NCBI GenBank assembly: GCA_946811185.2
Contig: OX328102.1
Coordinates: 15,935,194-15,999,193, forward strand
Direction: 5' to 3'
Length of the DNA stretch: 64,000 bases
DNA from: Hippopus hippopus
Taxonomy: Eukaryota > Mollusca > Bivalvia > Cardiida > Cardiidae
In this document: in pieces, positions 56,901 to 64,000 of the stretch
How the letters are laid out: every line of letters starts with the position of its first letter
Numbering within the stretch: the stretch's first letter is position 1
Translations under genes and position numbers: made by a program
The notes under the pieces: model-generated
The model's input: the letters and a program-made list of their open reading frames with translations, nothing else
Told to the model about the DNA's origin: nothing
Databases searched by the model: none

Positions 56901-57030
56901 CCAGTTCCCATCCAGCGGCAACAACTTTCTTCATTAAATCCTCGGCTTCTTCAACGAGATGTCTGGAACCGGAAATGATTCCCGCGATTCTACTGTGACT
57001 CTCGTCTGTTGTTAGGGTCAAGTTTTCCAT
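47873..57030 (-). CDS. AdipoR: adiponectin receptor-like protein (PAQR family), five coding exons
   Basis: Seven-helix membrane receptor of the PAQR family, closest by eye to AdipoR1/2. Family members sit N-terminus inside, hold a zinc ion near the inner membrane face, and are credited with ceramidase-type activity and control of lipid metabolism. Exons 57030-56754, 55190-55010, 52644-52457, 48927-48737, 47992-47873 join in phase to 318 residues. Hallmarks: [15 protein letters not shown] (78-92), [12 protein letters not shown] (134-145), KLDYCGIAF (153-161), [13 protein letters not shown] (165-177), YPGKFDLW (272-279), [10 protein letters not shown] (281-290). By alignment with AdipoR1 the zinc ligands are H138, H283 and H287, with D155 and S134 beside them; all are present, so the protein looks active. 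All four introns are GT-AG. The cytosolic N-terminus is shorter than in vertebrate AdipoR, and a splice acceptor lies 3 bases before the ATG, so an upstream exon (UTR or coding) is likely beyond what I can see. PAQR3 fits less well. Confidence 0.93.
48737..48927 (-). CDS. AdipoR: AdipoR-like exon 4
   Basis: Codes 217-279 plus two bases of codon 216. Acceptor CTATTTCAG, donor GTGAGT. Contains membrane helices with [13 protein letters not shown] and ends in YPGKFDLW. Confidence 0.93.
49395..49740 (+). repeat. CCCCCGC-type repeat fragment in intron 3
   Basis: TTTACTGGAATCAGTGCG, GTCTGTCCACTCGTCTG and GTGTCGCAAAACCCTTCCTC match the middle of the repeat at 10741. The right edge is uncertain. It contains a 31-bp minisatellite. 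Confidence 0.6.
49443..49556 (+). repeat. 31-bp minisatellite, four units
   Basis: CATGAATACATTTGTGTCGC-type units start at 49443, 49474, 49505 and 49536, exactly 31 bp apart, the last partial. The expanded unit includes the GTGTCGCA phrase of the host repeat. Confidence 0.95.
49750..49965. repeat. MITE-B copy in intron 3
   Basis: TTAAACCTTAGCCACACAAT, AGATGCAGGTTACTAGCATT, TTCCCACAATGTTTTCT, AGCCTAAAATTTTGAACTG. Confidence 0.85.
50013..50740. repeat. MITE-C copy split by an H element, intron 3
   Basis: TGAGCCACGCCTGGTAAATA to CCAAGCAAGTAAGTGATC, then the H insert, then ATCATGGATCCATAAAAACC, GGTCAACCTGCGCAGTCCG and GCATGATTCA. TA lies on both outer sides. Confidence 0.88.
50088..50552. mobile_element. 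H element, copy 2, nested in MITE-C
   Basis: TTTCATGCTTTCCGGTAGG to a 129-bp near-perfect palindrome (50401-50529): CGGTGAAAGATCGAAATTT, CACGAGTGGC and their inverses. No coding frame conserved with copy 1. Confidence 0.8.
50741..51348. other. intron 3 sequence without recognised feature
   Basis: AT-rich; no exon-like sequence of the receptor or family repeat seen. Confidence 0.45.
51349..51381 (+). repeat. solitary mariner-type end
   Basis: TATGAGGGTTGTCCCAGAAA then TACGTGTATGTA. The TAYGAGGGTTGTYC start is like the mariner at 13684, but no partner end or transposase is found nearby. Confidence 0.55.
52003..52121. repeat. I element, single copy, intron 3
   Basis: TTTACGGCCCCAAACTCTCA to ATGAGTTAGGGGTCGTAA, opposite direction to the copies at 43316; the middle holds GAAAACGTCGATGTTACACG. 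Confidence 0.85.
52147..52349. repeat. MITE-B copy, centre deleted, intron 3
   Basis: TTAAATATTTACCAAACATA, GACCCTGAGAAAGAAGACTT, short centre AGGAAAAGCTTTTCCC, TCTGGTAACGATTTAA. Next to it at 52355-52400 is a MITE-A half hairpin. Confidence 0.85.
52457..52644 (-). CDS. AdipoR: AdipoR-like exon 3
   Basis: Codes 154-215 plus split codons at both sides. Acceptor CTTTCCAG, donor GTAAGT. Holds D155 (LDYCG) and the [13 protein letters not shown] signature. Confidence 0.94.
52767..52835. repeat. MITE-A core in intron 2
   Basis: GGACAGTGTAGATCAAGATC, GACTACAGGGAACGTGCTGC, CTGATCTTTGACTTATACTG. Confidence 0.75.
52994..53260. repeat. MITE-C copy in intron 2, flanked by TA
   Basis: TGAGCCATGCTCTGTGAAAA, GGTCAGCCTGCGCAATCCGC core, TAGCGCTCTGCTCA. 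Confidence 0.9.
53398..53565. repeat. MITE-B copy in intron 2, left part deleted
   Basis: TAACCCTTTATCACACAGTC jumps to GCTTACCAGCATTTTCACC, then AGAAGTCTAAACTTTTGTC. Confidence 0.8.
53726..54020 (+). repeat. tRNA-derived SINE in intron 2
   Basis: Head GAGCCCCGGTAGCTCAGTCG with box GGTTCGATCCCCGGCTCGG; body to TGAAATGATGTTGAAACA; tail CAATCAATCA. The best preserved SINE here, antisense to the receptor gene. A (CA)n run follows at 54108-54122. Confidence 0.9.
54278..54345. repeat. MITE-A core with rearranged stem tip
   Basis: GGTGTAGATCAAGATCAGAC, then GACAGTGCAATTGCACTGTC as a new perfect palindrome, then TGATCTTTTATTTACGC. Confidence 0.75.
54654..54866. repeat. MITE-A, full length, in intron 2
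   Basis: TTAACTTTTATCCTGCTAAA ... AGCAGCTTATGGGTTAA, 213 bp with TTAA at both ends, about 150 bp from exon 2. Confidence 0.92.
55010..55190 (-). CDS. AdipoR: AdipoR-like exon 2
   Basis: Codes 94-152 plus split codons at both sides (93, 153). Acceptor GTCTTTTCAG, donor GTAAGT. Contains the first two helices with S134 and zinc ligand H138 in [12 protein letters not shown]. Confidence 0.94.
55191..56509. other. intron 1 sequence without recognised repeat
   Basis: No MITE family is recognised in most of this intron, unlike introns 2 and 3. Confidence 0.45.
56510..56686. repeat. MITE-A copy in intron 1, one hairpin arm deleted
   Basis: CCTTGGGTTGCTAAGCACAA joins directly to AGAACGTGCAGTCTGATC and the normal right half, ending AGGATGACGATTAA. 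Confidence 0.8.
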
Positions 57031-57033
57031 TAA
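56754..57033 (-). CDS. AdipoR: AdipoR-like exon 1 (first visible)
   Basis: Acceptor TACATTTACAG precedes TTA-ATG (ATG 57030-57028). Codes residues 1-92 plus one base, ending [15 protein letters not shown] at donor GTAATA. The [16 protein letters not shown] segment is the conserved stretch before helix 1. If an upstream coding exon exists, Leu precedes Met1 in frame. Confidence 0.9.
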
Positions 57034-57107
57034 CTGTAAATGTATATAAATATATAGGTATAAATATACTCTGTGAAAAGGGGGTTTATGCAAAATCAAA
57101 AACGTTT

Positions 57108-57315
57108 CTACCCTAGGAAAGATTGCTTTTGACGACCATTGAAAACAGTGTGAGAAATGGAGAAAATGCTGGTAACCAGCATTTTCTCCATTTCCCACAA
57201 TGTTTTCTACTCTCTCCAGGACAAGTCCAATCATTACGGCCACATTCAAATTGTCTGCTATAAATGATCTCAGTTTGGACGAATCTAAATCTTTCGCGTT
57301 TGGTAAAGGGTGAAG
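57108..57315. repeat. MITE-B copy
   Basis: ATTGCTTTTGACGACCATTG, TGGAGAAAATGCTGGTAACC with full inverse, GCGTTTGGTAAAGGGT. It lies just 75 bp upstream of the receptor exon. Confidence 0.88.
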
Positions 57316-57477
57316 GACTTGATACAAACATGTTTCTTCGCTGTTTCCGTTCTTCCTTCCTGACTATTCTATCTCCAATCAAAGTTATAAGGTTCAAGTG
57401 GCATTCACATAGCTTGGCATGTACTTGTATCTTGCTGAACTTAAACTTGCAGCGTTGACAAAGCACAATACACACTT

Positions 57478-57709
57478 TATCACGCGAAAAAACTTTACAC
57501 TCATCCAAATAGAGAAGACTTGCAGACGAAAAACAAAAGTCGGCAAGAATTACGGGATTGTCAGTTGAAAAAAAAAAAAGTATAAAAGATAATGGGAAAA
57601 GGTGAAAATGCTGATTACCACCATTTTCTCCTCTTTCCATATATTTTTAAAGGTTTAAGTGCTTTTCCATTTGGGTTGTTAAAACTCGGGATTTTTTGAC
57701 AAAGGTTAA
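57478..57709. repeat. MITE-B copy
   Basis: TTATCACGCGAAAAAACTTT, AGACTTGCAGACGAAAAAC, GGTGAAAATGCTGATTACCA, TTTTTTGACAAAGGTTAA. Confidence 0.85.
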
Positions 57710-58345
57710 AAAACTAGAGGCGCTTGAGCGCCTGTATCGCTCCACAGGCCTGGTATTTCTATAATGGCGAAAGGAAGTTTTTAACAATTATCATTCAATC
57801 CTGCATTTTAGCTCACTGAAGAAACAATTTGGTAGACAACCACCATAGGAACTTACCTGCAAAACAACAATGAAATCCAATGAATAGTTTTAGAGAAGAA
57901 ATTTTTCAAAGATTTTACTTTATACCATAAAAGGAAAATGAGTCTCCCATAAAAGCCATGTTTTTTGACAGATCTTTTTTTTTTTTAAGGAATTCTGTAA
58001 ACCTGTATCTAAGGAACATTCCTGCAAAATAGTAATGCTATCCAAATAGCGGTTTGGGAGGAGAAGATTTTTAAAGGTTTTTTACTTTGGTTGCCATGGC
58101 AACCAGAATTCTTCATGGAACACAATTATTTGAAGGAATTTGAAAGAGGACCACCAAAGGAACATTCCTGTGAAATTTGGTAAAAATCCAGTCAATAGTT
58201 TCTGAGGAGAAGTTTTTTACAGAAAAAGTTTACGGACGCACGCACGGACGAACGGACGGACGGACGGACGGACGAACGGACGGACGCACGACGGACACAA
58301 CGCCATGACAATAGCTCTCTGGCCTTCGGCCAGTGGAGCTAAAAA
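57710..58345. repeat. J repeat, long copy
   Basis: CTAGAGGCGCTTGAGCGCCT, GGTTGCCATGGCAACC, repeated GGAACATTCCTGC phrases with AGGAGAAG, a GGACGGAC tract (58235-58290), then CTGGCCTTCGGCCAGTGGAG. Fragment at 19085 is the inverse. Confidence 0.7.
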
Positions 58346-58434
58346 ACGAGAATATAATAAGAATAGATACACGATCCAAATATTGTACTACTAGAATTAT
58401 TTAAATTCCCAATATTGTCACTCATCAAAAATCT

Positions 58435-58505
58435 TCTGTGGATCAAGATAAAACTGCACAACAAAACATGCAGTCTGATCTTTGGTCTACACCGTCCGCT
58501 ACCTA
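58435..58505. repeat. MITE-A core
   Basis: GTGGATCAAGATAAAACTGC, CATGCAGTCTGATCTTTGGT, ACACCGTCCGC. Confidence 0.75.
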
Positions 58506-58544
58506 GTGATAATCTTTGACGAGAGTCAGCTCCAAACGCAACGC

Positions 58545-58748
58545 AGGCGACAATATTTTAGACTCAGCCACATTGTAATCATTAGCAGACGACAATTTAT
58601 ATTTGGCACCTATGATGGGATTCGTCTTTGTAAGACTTTGCGAGGATAGAAAAACATAGTGTAACCAGCATTTTTACTTTTCTCAACAAAATTATCAAAG
58701 GCATTCTAACTCGTGGTCCTAAAAATACGGAATCGTTTGGTAAATGGA
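58545..58748. repeat. MITE-B copy, decayed
   Basis: GGCGACAATATTTTAGACTC, AATCATTAGCAGACGACAAT, GTAACCAGCATTTTTAC, AATCGTTTGGTAAATGG. Confidence 0.75.
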
Positions 58749-58851
58749 AAGACAATGGACTGAAAAGATTGGACTACATGCATATCCTGGCGTATACAAG
58801 GACGAACGTCCTTTCGGCTATCCGCTATAAATGTAATAGAACAACATTTTT

Positions 58852-58955
58852 TAACTCTTTACCAGCCGACAAAAGATTAAACGTATCCAAGTTTCAAGCA
58901 TGTGAAGATGACAAATTAACTGTCGTTCGAATGATGACATTCTGTCGAGATATAC
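58852..58955. repeat. MITE-B left part
   Basis: TTAACTCTTTACCAGCCGAC, AAGCATGTGAAGATGACAAA; centre and right part missing. Confidence 0.7.
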
Positions 58956-59054
58956 TCGGTCCTTTTTATCGCCGCTATAAAACAGTAAACTTACAATTTT
59001 ACATTGTTTCTAAACTTGTATCAACTATTGAATCTTAAGGTGGTTTAAAGGCCC

Positions 59055-59385
59055 TATAACTGCCACGTGTAAACAATGAGGGTATTTAAATGCATTTAAA
59101 CTTTAATCATACCATTTAAAAGTATGTTAATCATTGTAAAGATGACAATCTTGTTACTGCGACATGGACGGTCCTTGTGTTACTCGCTCACAGAAAAATT
59201 AAATCTAAAACTAGATTAAAAGTTGGCAGATCGCCCTGCCTTTTTTTACGTTTCACCTGATTTAAAAAATTATTTTTTTGCAAGCGACTGACACTTGGAC
59301 CGACCGTACAATAACAGGTTGTCATCTTCACAATAATTTCCATACTTTTAAATGGTGTGATAATATGCAATCGATATTCCTCAAA
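59055..59385. repeat. G-family inverted-repeat element
   Basis: ACCATTTAAAAGTATG ... CATGGACGGTCCTTGTG against CGACTGACACTTGGACCGAC ... CATACTTTTAAATGG. Confidence 0.85.
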
Positions 59386-59419
59386 GTTTACGGAAATTGT
59401 GTCTTTGGTGTACAGTGTA

Positions 59420-59572
59420 AAAGATAGAGAAAGACAAAAACACAGCAGACAGTGAGAGACAGACAGAAAAAAGAGACGGATAGATATTCAGACAGACAAA
59501 GAGACACAGACGGAGAGACAGGCAGAAAAAGGAGAGGGATAGAAATTCAGACAGACAGACATACAGAGAGAC

Positions 59573-59605
<33 letters not shown>

Positions 59606-59608
59606 GCA
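59420..59608 (-). repeat. (GACA)n / (GA)n microsatellite
   Basis: GACAGACA runs, longest at 59576-59605, mixed with GAGAGACA. Confidence 0.93.
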
Positions 59609-59740
59609 TGGCAATCGGGATTGTCAGTGCTTTGAATATTAGTTAGTAAAATTGCATCGACTGACCATAGCTTATATCTTTTTCCGGGCATACAGTAACA
59701 CCTCTCCCAATTGTCACATCTATATTGAGCAAGACATGTA

Positions 59741-59951
59741 TTAACCTTTAGGCTGCTAAGCGCGACTCACTGACCTTTTGCGGACAGCGCGGATCATGAT
59801 CAGACTGCACAGAACGTACAGTCTGATATTGGATCTACACTGTCCAATATGGAAATATTTTCACCAAAAAATAAGTTTGAAATAGCATCGATCGGGTTTG
59901 TAATATCAGGTAGAAAATTCAATTTAATTTATTCTTCAGGATAAGGGTTAA
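59741..59951. repeat. MITE-A, full length with TTAA ends
   Basis: TTAACCTTTAGGCTGCTAAG ... TCAGGATAAGGGTTAA, 211 bp, the same length as 37372-37582. Confidence 0.92.
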
Positions 59952-59961
59952 GCAAGCATAT

Positions 59962-60232
59962 ATGGCCTGTAACATGCGCAAGAGGGATATTCGGACATTT
60001 ACGTAGTGTCGTCTCGGATCAGCCTGCCCACTCCGATACTCGCGCAGGCTAAACCGAGACTACACTTTTCGTTCTTATGTAATTTTCTGTTTCGCAAAAG
60101 TCTATTATTGGACATAATCGATTGTAGTCGGAAAGTATCGTCTCGGATCAGCCTGCGCGGATTGCGCAGGCTGATCCAAGACGGCACTTTACGCAAATGT
60201 CCGAATGTCCCTTTTTGTGTGTTGCAGGACAC
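59962..60232. repeat. MITE-D copy with internal spacer
   Basis: TATGGCCTGTAACATGCGC ... GTGTGTTGCAGGAC, with two GGATCAGCCTGC cores about 130 bp apart; the right one (TGCGCGGATTGCGCAGGC) is nearly intact. Confidence 0.85.
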
Positions 60233-60314
60233 CGAGCGGGCAACTGTGTTGAACTGTAACTATGTTAAGCAAGCAACTGTCTGATGCAAGCACGTTCTTT
60301 GTTCCTGAGGTGCT

Positions 60315-60700
60315 TGCTTAAAAGCCCAGTAAAGGCCAAAATATCAAGCAGGTGTCATAATACATTTAAATTTAAATCATACCATTTAAAAGTATGGAAA
60401 ATACTGTGGAGATGACAGTCTGTTATCGTGTGGTCGGGCCATACGTTAGTCGCTGGCAGAATAAAAAAAAAAAAATTAAAATCAGGCAAAAAGTAAACAA
60501 AAGACACAGCTACCTGGCAGGTTTTAACCTAGTTTTGAAATTAATTTCTCTGTCAGCGACTAACACTTGGACCGTCCGTACAATGACAGATTGTCATCTT
60601 CATAATAATTTCCATACTTTTAAATGGTATTATATATATTCAAATGCATTTAAACACCCGGTTTGCTTACATTTGGCCTTTATTGTTACTTTAATATAGG
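60315..60700. repeat. G-family element, best copy
   Basis: AAAGGCCAAAATATCAAGCA ... GGTTTGCTTACATTTGGCCT. The terminal parts are inverse too. Arms carry ACCATTTAAAAGTATGG and its inverse. Confidence 0.88.
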
Positions 60701-60821
60701 TAGGGTGGTATGCTTCAATTGTTAATACGAGGCAAGGAACAGAAAAAAACACGATCATTTTTGGGTCTGTTCACATGTTCAGCATGAATTATTAATAGAA
60801 ACGTTACCATTAGTATATTAT

Positions 60822-61045
60822 AGAACCTTTACCAAAAGATGTGTAGAGTTTGAGGCAAACATCTCTTGAAAACAATGAGGAAATAGGAGAAAAGTGCTGG
60901 TGACCAGCATTTCCTTCATGTCGCACGATGCTTTCTTCGTTTTTAAGTACAAAGTCCCTTATTTGATGCACATAAAATATAAAGTTTACAAATGCTTTCA
61001 ATATGGGAAGAGTCTCACTGTTCGTAGTATGCCAAGTAAGGATTT
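60822..61045. repeat. MITE-B copy
   Basis: GAACCTTTACCAAAAGATGT, AGGAGAAAAGTGCTGGTGAC, AGAGTCTCACTGTTCG, GGATTTAA. Confidence 0.8.
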
Positions 61046-61052
61046 AAGTAAA

Positions 61053-61315
61053 TGAGCCGAGTTCTGAGAAAAGGGAGCTTAATGCATTACCGTGGTGCAT
61101 GATACCAAGCAGCCCATCACAGTATTATACATCCCTAAAATCCGTTTGGTATAGCAACCTACTGAATAATGAGGTACATTGGTCCTTTGGTATGCAGAAA
61201 ATTGACAAAAAACAAAAAGTTTCGGCCCAGGTCAGCCTGCGCAGACTGCGCAGGCTGACCTGGGTCGATACTTTTTGCAGATGCATTAAGCCCCCTTTTT
61301 ACAAAGTACGGCTCA
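61053..61315. repeat. MITE-C copy
   Basis: TGAGCCGAGTTCTGAGAAAA, perfect core GGTCAGCCTGCGCAGACTGC, GCAGATGCATTAAGCCCCC, GTACGGCTCA. Confidence 0.92.
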
Positions 61316-61344
61316 AATATAACTTCATGGATCGTAATCCTTTT

Positions 61345-61555
61345 TCCTCAACTGTAGCGAGCTTTAACGGCCATGAAGAAAGAACCTTTTCAAGGACATT
61401 GTAAGAAAAGGAGAAAATGTTGGTTAACATCATTTTCTCCTTTTCTCATAATGTTTTCTTCCCTTATAAAGCCAGAAATTTTCTTTATAGCTATATTTCA
61501 TTTGTCGTCTGCTGGTTGCTTTCGAATTTGGTCGAGTCTAAAATCTCGTCGTTGT
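61345..61555. repeat. MITE-B copy
   Basis: GAGCTTTAACGGCCATGAAG, AGGAGAAAATGTTGGTTAAC, CGTCTGCTGGTTGCTTTCG, GTCTAAAATCTCGTCG. Confidence 0.82.
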
Positions 61556-61955
61556 CACCGTGATTGGTTTTGGTATAATCAATATGTTTTGGGCTGACAG
61601 GTAGACCTGAATGACCTTGTTTAACAACCTTTTGACTCTTCAAAGTTGAGGACATTTCGGTGAACCAGTATGACAGTCAAAAGTATAAAGGTACAGTTGT
61701 GACAAAAAAGAAAACCTTGAACAAAATTTATCCCTACATTAAGCATTCACCTATGACCCTCATCTGTGCCCATACTTAGGTCACCATAGCAGGTTCCTAT
61801 TCCGATAGAATTACCACAGAACTATAGAGCTTAAAAGCTCATTCAAAATATGAATGTATAATATACAATGTATCTAAAGGTATCGATTGAAAAAAAATGA
61901 AATCTGGAAACAGAAAAGGGGGGAAATCCAGATTTATACAAGGCGGAAATATCTG
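61556..61955. other. no recognised feature
   Basis: AT-rich, no supported gene. Confidence 0.45.
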
Positions 61956-61959
61956 CGAC

Positions 61960-62045
61960 CTTTTCAGGCAGTGTAGATCCAAGAACAGACAACATCAAAA
62001 TAATGTTCTATGCAGTCTGATCTTGAATCTACTCTGCAATAGTCG
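61960..62045. repeat. MITE-A core remnant
   Basis: CAGGCAGTGTAGATCCAAGA, TATGCAGTCTGATCTTGAAT, TAGTCGCGCTTTGCATCG. Confidence 0.7.
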
Positions 62046-62159
62046 CGCTTTGCATCGTAACTCTCTACCGGACGACACGGACAGAATATTATCCTGGTCC
62101 GAATAGAAAACCTCCGCAGACGACAACATAAATGTTATCCATAATATGAAACATGTAAT

Positions 62160-62422
62160 TGAGCCATGCTCCGGCAAAAGGGGGCTTAATGCATCTCCGC
62201 GATCCATGGCACAAAGCTAGCCATCAAATACTTATGGATCCGTGATATTCACTTTTTTCAACAACCAACTTTATCATGAGGTAGACTGGTACTTGGACAT
62301 ACAGAAAATTGACCAATAGCGAAAAGTTTCGGCCCAGGTCAGCCTGCGCGGACTGCGCAGGCTGACCTGGGTCGATACTTTTCGCATATGCATTAAGCCC
62401 CTTTTTTACAGAGCATGGTTCA
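62160..62422. repeat. MITE-C copy, well preserved
   Basis: TGAGCCATGCTCCGGCAAAA, perfect core GGCCCAGGTCAGCCTGCGCG with inverse, GCATGGTTCA. Same 263-bp length as 63284-63546. Confidence 0.94.
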
Positions 62423-62424
62423 AT

Positions 62425-62548
62425 TTATTTTTGAAAAGATAGAAAACATTGAGGAAAAGGAAAATGTCGTATTTTCTCCTCTTCCCTATGATTTCAAAAG
62501 CTTTCTTTCTAAGGGTTGTTTAAATCGTGATTGTTCGGTAAATGGGTC
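62425..62548. repeat. MITE-B right half
   Basis: AAAGATAGAAAACATTGAGG, AAAGGAAAATGTCGTATTTT, AAGGGTTGTTTAAATCGTG, TTCGGTAAATGGGT. Confidence 0.75.
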
Positions 62549-62754
62549 AAGATAATTTATGTTATATGTACATGTTGCGTGTTTAATAAGTGTAACTCTA
62601 TCAAAGCACATAGCTATCATCGTTATGTAGAATGTAACCTTAGTTTCTTATCAAAGTCAATGTATAAGGGTCTTTGGTACCAAAGGGGGTCATTTTCTGT
62701 TGTTTATACGGTATATAACGCTAATTCAGTTACATCGATTATTCGCAGCGGCCA

Positions 62755-62950
62755 GTGAACCTATCAATGCTTTCCTGGTTTTCTGATACCAGTGCTTTGC
62801 ATAATATTCTACCCTTGTCACTGGCTGCTTTCCTTTCCCACATAACAAACGTCGAAATATTGATCAGTGGCGAGAGCAAGTATTTAGCGGTGGCCTTTTC
62901 CAAGGATACTCCGGCAAAAGCAAGTATTGCCTATATATATAGGGATCAAA
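62755..62950 (-). repeat. SINE body fragment
   Basis: CAGCGGCCAGTGAACCTATC ... CACTGGCTGCTTTCC ... AACGTCGAAATATTG parallels 254-420 of the first SINE; head replaced, tail lost. Confidence 0.7.
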
Positions 62951-62966
62951 CACAGAACCCACCGCC

Positions 62967-63192
62967 TTAACTCCTCACCAAACAACAAAATTTTCGACAG
63001 GTCCAAATTAAGAGCAAATTCAGATATCAAATTAAGTGTGGCCCAAATGACCAGATTTGTTGTTGAAAGGGTAGACAACACCGTGGGAAAAGGAGAACAT
63101 GCTGGTCACCAGCATTTTCTCCTTTTTCCACTGTTTTCAAAAGCTTCTTTTCCTCAGCGTTGTTAAAAGTCGGGATTTGAGATAAAGGGTTA
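62967..63192. repeat. MITE-B copy
   Basis: TTAACTCCTCACCAAACAAC, AGGAGAACATGCTGGTCACC with inverse, GAGATAAAGGGTTA. Confidence 0.9.
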
Positions 63193-63283
63193 TTAAGAAA
63201 GCCAATTAAGGCCCTTTCCATAGATGAAAGTGCAATGGATGAAAATGACATGTGTTGACTAAAGACAAAGATCTACATACATG

Positions 63284-63546
63284 TGACCCATGCTCTTGCA
63301 AAAGGGGGCTTAATGCATCTCCGTGATTCATGATACCAAGCAAGTCATTACATACTTATGGATCCATAATGTCCACTTTTTGTAAAAAACGACTTAATCA
63401 TGAGGTAGACTGGTCCTTGGATATACCGAAAATTGACCAATAGCGAAAAGTTTCGGCCCAGGTCAGCCTGCGCGGACTGCGCAGGCTGACCTGGGTCGAT
63501 ACTTTTCGCAGATGCATTAAGCCCCCTTTTCACAGAGCATGGCTCA
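63284..63546. repeat. MITE-C copy, best preserved
   Basis: TGACCCATGCTCTTGCAAAA, GGCCCAGGTCAGCCTGCGCG with a perfect inverse, GCAGATGCATTAAGCCCCC, GAGCATGGCTCA. Confidence 0.95.
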
Positions 63547-63628
63547 TGTATATTATCAACAACAATGAAATGAAAGGAACGAAGAGAAATGTTTCCATTC
63601 TTTAAACGCTATTTTATCTATGATAGAT

Positions 63629-63862
63629 CTTAAAATGTTTGTCGACCCAATCCCGTATTCGAACGGCACTGAAGAAGACCGATTTTGAAAACATTGTGGA
63701 AAAATGAGAAAATGTTTGTTACAAGCATTTTTCCATTTCGCACGATGTTTAAACCCCATTCGAAGACAAATTCCAACATTTGAGCCACATTTAATTTGGC
63801 ATCTGCAAGCGTTGTCAAATTGGATAAGCTTTTAAATATTTTCCATCTGTAAAAGAGTAAAC
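63629..63862. repeat. MITE-B copy
   Basis: TTAAAATGTTTGTCGACCCA, GGAAAAATGAGAAAATGTTT, ATCTGCAAGCGTTGTCAAAT, TCTGTAAAAGAGTAAAC. Confidence 0.8.
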
Positions 63863-64000
63863 TAAAATACATGATTCATTCTTTCTCCAGATAAGTACTA
63901 CAGAATAAGTTCGACTTATGTTCGGATCTGAAAGTAGATTATGGATAATTAACACGGCAATTCAAGATCATGGTTTTGGGTCATGAATAGATTACCATCT

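Noticed and set aside
57031..57327. N-terminal extension of the receptor exon's open frame
   Set aside because: The extra codons are a MITE-B translation and lie upstream of a good splice acceptor, so they are not receptor sequence.
37372..63546. Regularly recurring palindromes suggesting a CRISPR-like array
   Set aside because: Repeats are dispersed and flanked by element ends, not by uniform unique spacers; there are no cas genes and the DNA is eukaryotic.

Overview
This window is animal nuclear DNA. The evidence is a spliced adiponectin-receptor-type gene with GT-AG introns, a mariner and a Tc1 transposon with TA target sites, tRNA-headed SINEs, and very many short palindromic (MITE-like) elements in AT-rich sequence. 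The repeat style, including CCCCCGC/CCGTCCGT-type repeats and (AATC)n-tailed SINEs, suggests a mollusc, plausibly a bivalve. That is inference; I cannot name the species.

Host gene. Only one is recognised: a seven-helix PAQR/AdipoR-family receptor on the minus strand. Its five coding exons lie at 57030-56754, 55190-55010, 52644-52457, 48927-48737 and 47992-47873. They join in phase into 318 codons plus stop and keep all expected metal-site residues. A splice acceptor just before the first ATG points to at least one more exon upstream. Its introns are full of repeats.

Transposons. A mariner (13684-15026) has 33-bp inverted ends and an open 363-codon DD34D transposase, but the middle catalytic Asp is Tyr. 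A Tc1-type element (about 31193-32691) has perfect 30-bp inverted ends and a DD34E transposase broken by two stop codons. A lone mariner-type end lies at 51349.

Repeats. The rest is a dense mosaic that I sorted by eye into families. MITE-A: TTAA-CCCTT ends, central GATCAGACTGCAC hairpin. MITE-A': same hairpin, different ends with a CAGCGCCAAA motif. MITE-B: TTAACCCTTTACCA ends, central AGGAGAAAATGCTGGT palindrome. MITE-C: TGAGCCATGCTCTG ends, GGTCAGCCTGCGC palindrome. MITE-D: GCATTCGGACATTTGCG arms around a core like that of C. E: roughly 0.5-1.1 kb, a 142-bp palindrome plus tandem CRE-like sites. F: palindrome of inverted CCAAT motifs. G: long-armed inverted repeat. H: CACGAGTGGC palindrome. 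I: about 110 bp, TACGGCCCCTAACTC ends. J: a GGCCAAGGCCAG / GGACGGAC repeat. Several sit inside one another, and two nestings show insertion at TTAA, the piggyBac-type target.

Layout: 0-13.4 kb repeats; 13.7-15.0 kb mariner; 15-31 kb repeats with long plain AT-rich stretches; 31.2-32.7 kb Tc1; 33-47.8 kb dense MITEs; 47.9-57.0 kb receptor gene; 57-64 kb repeats. The most interesting material is the behaviour of the palindromic families: shared hairpin cores in different outer shells, paired changes in both stem arms, and datable nested insertions. Repeat boundaries are by eye and good to roughly 5-20 bp unless a target site is quoted.
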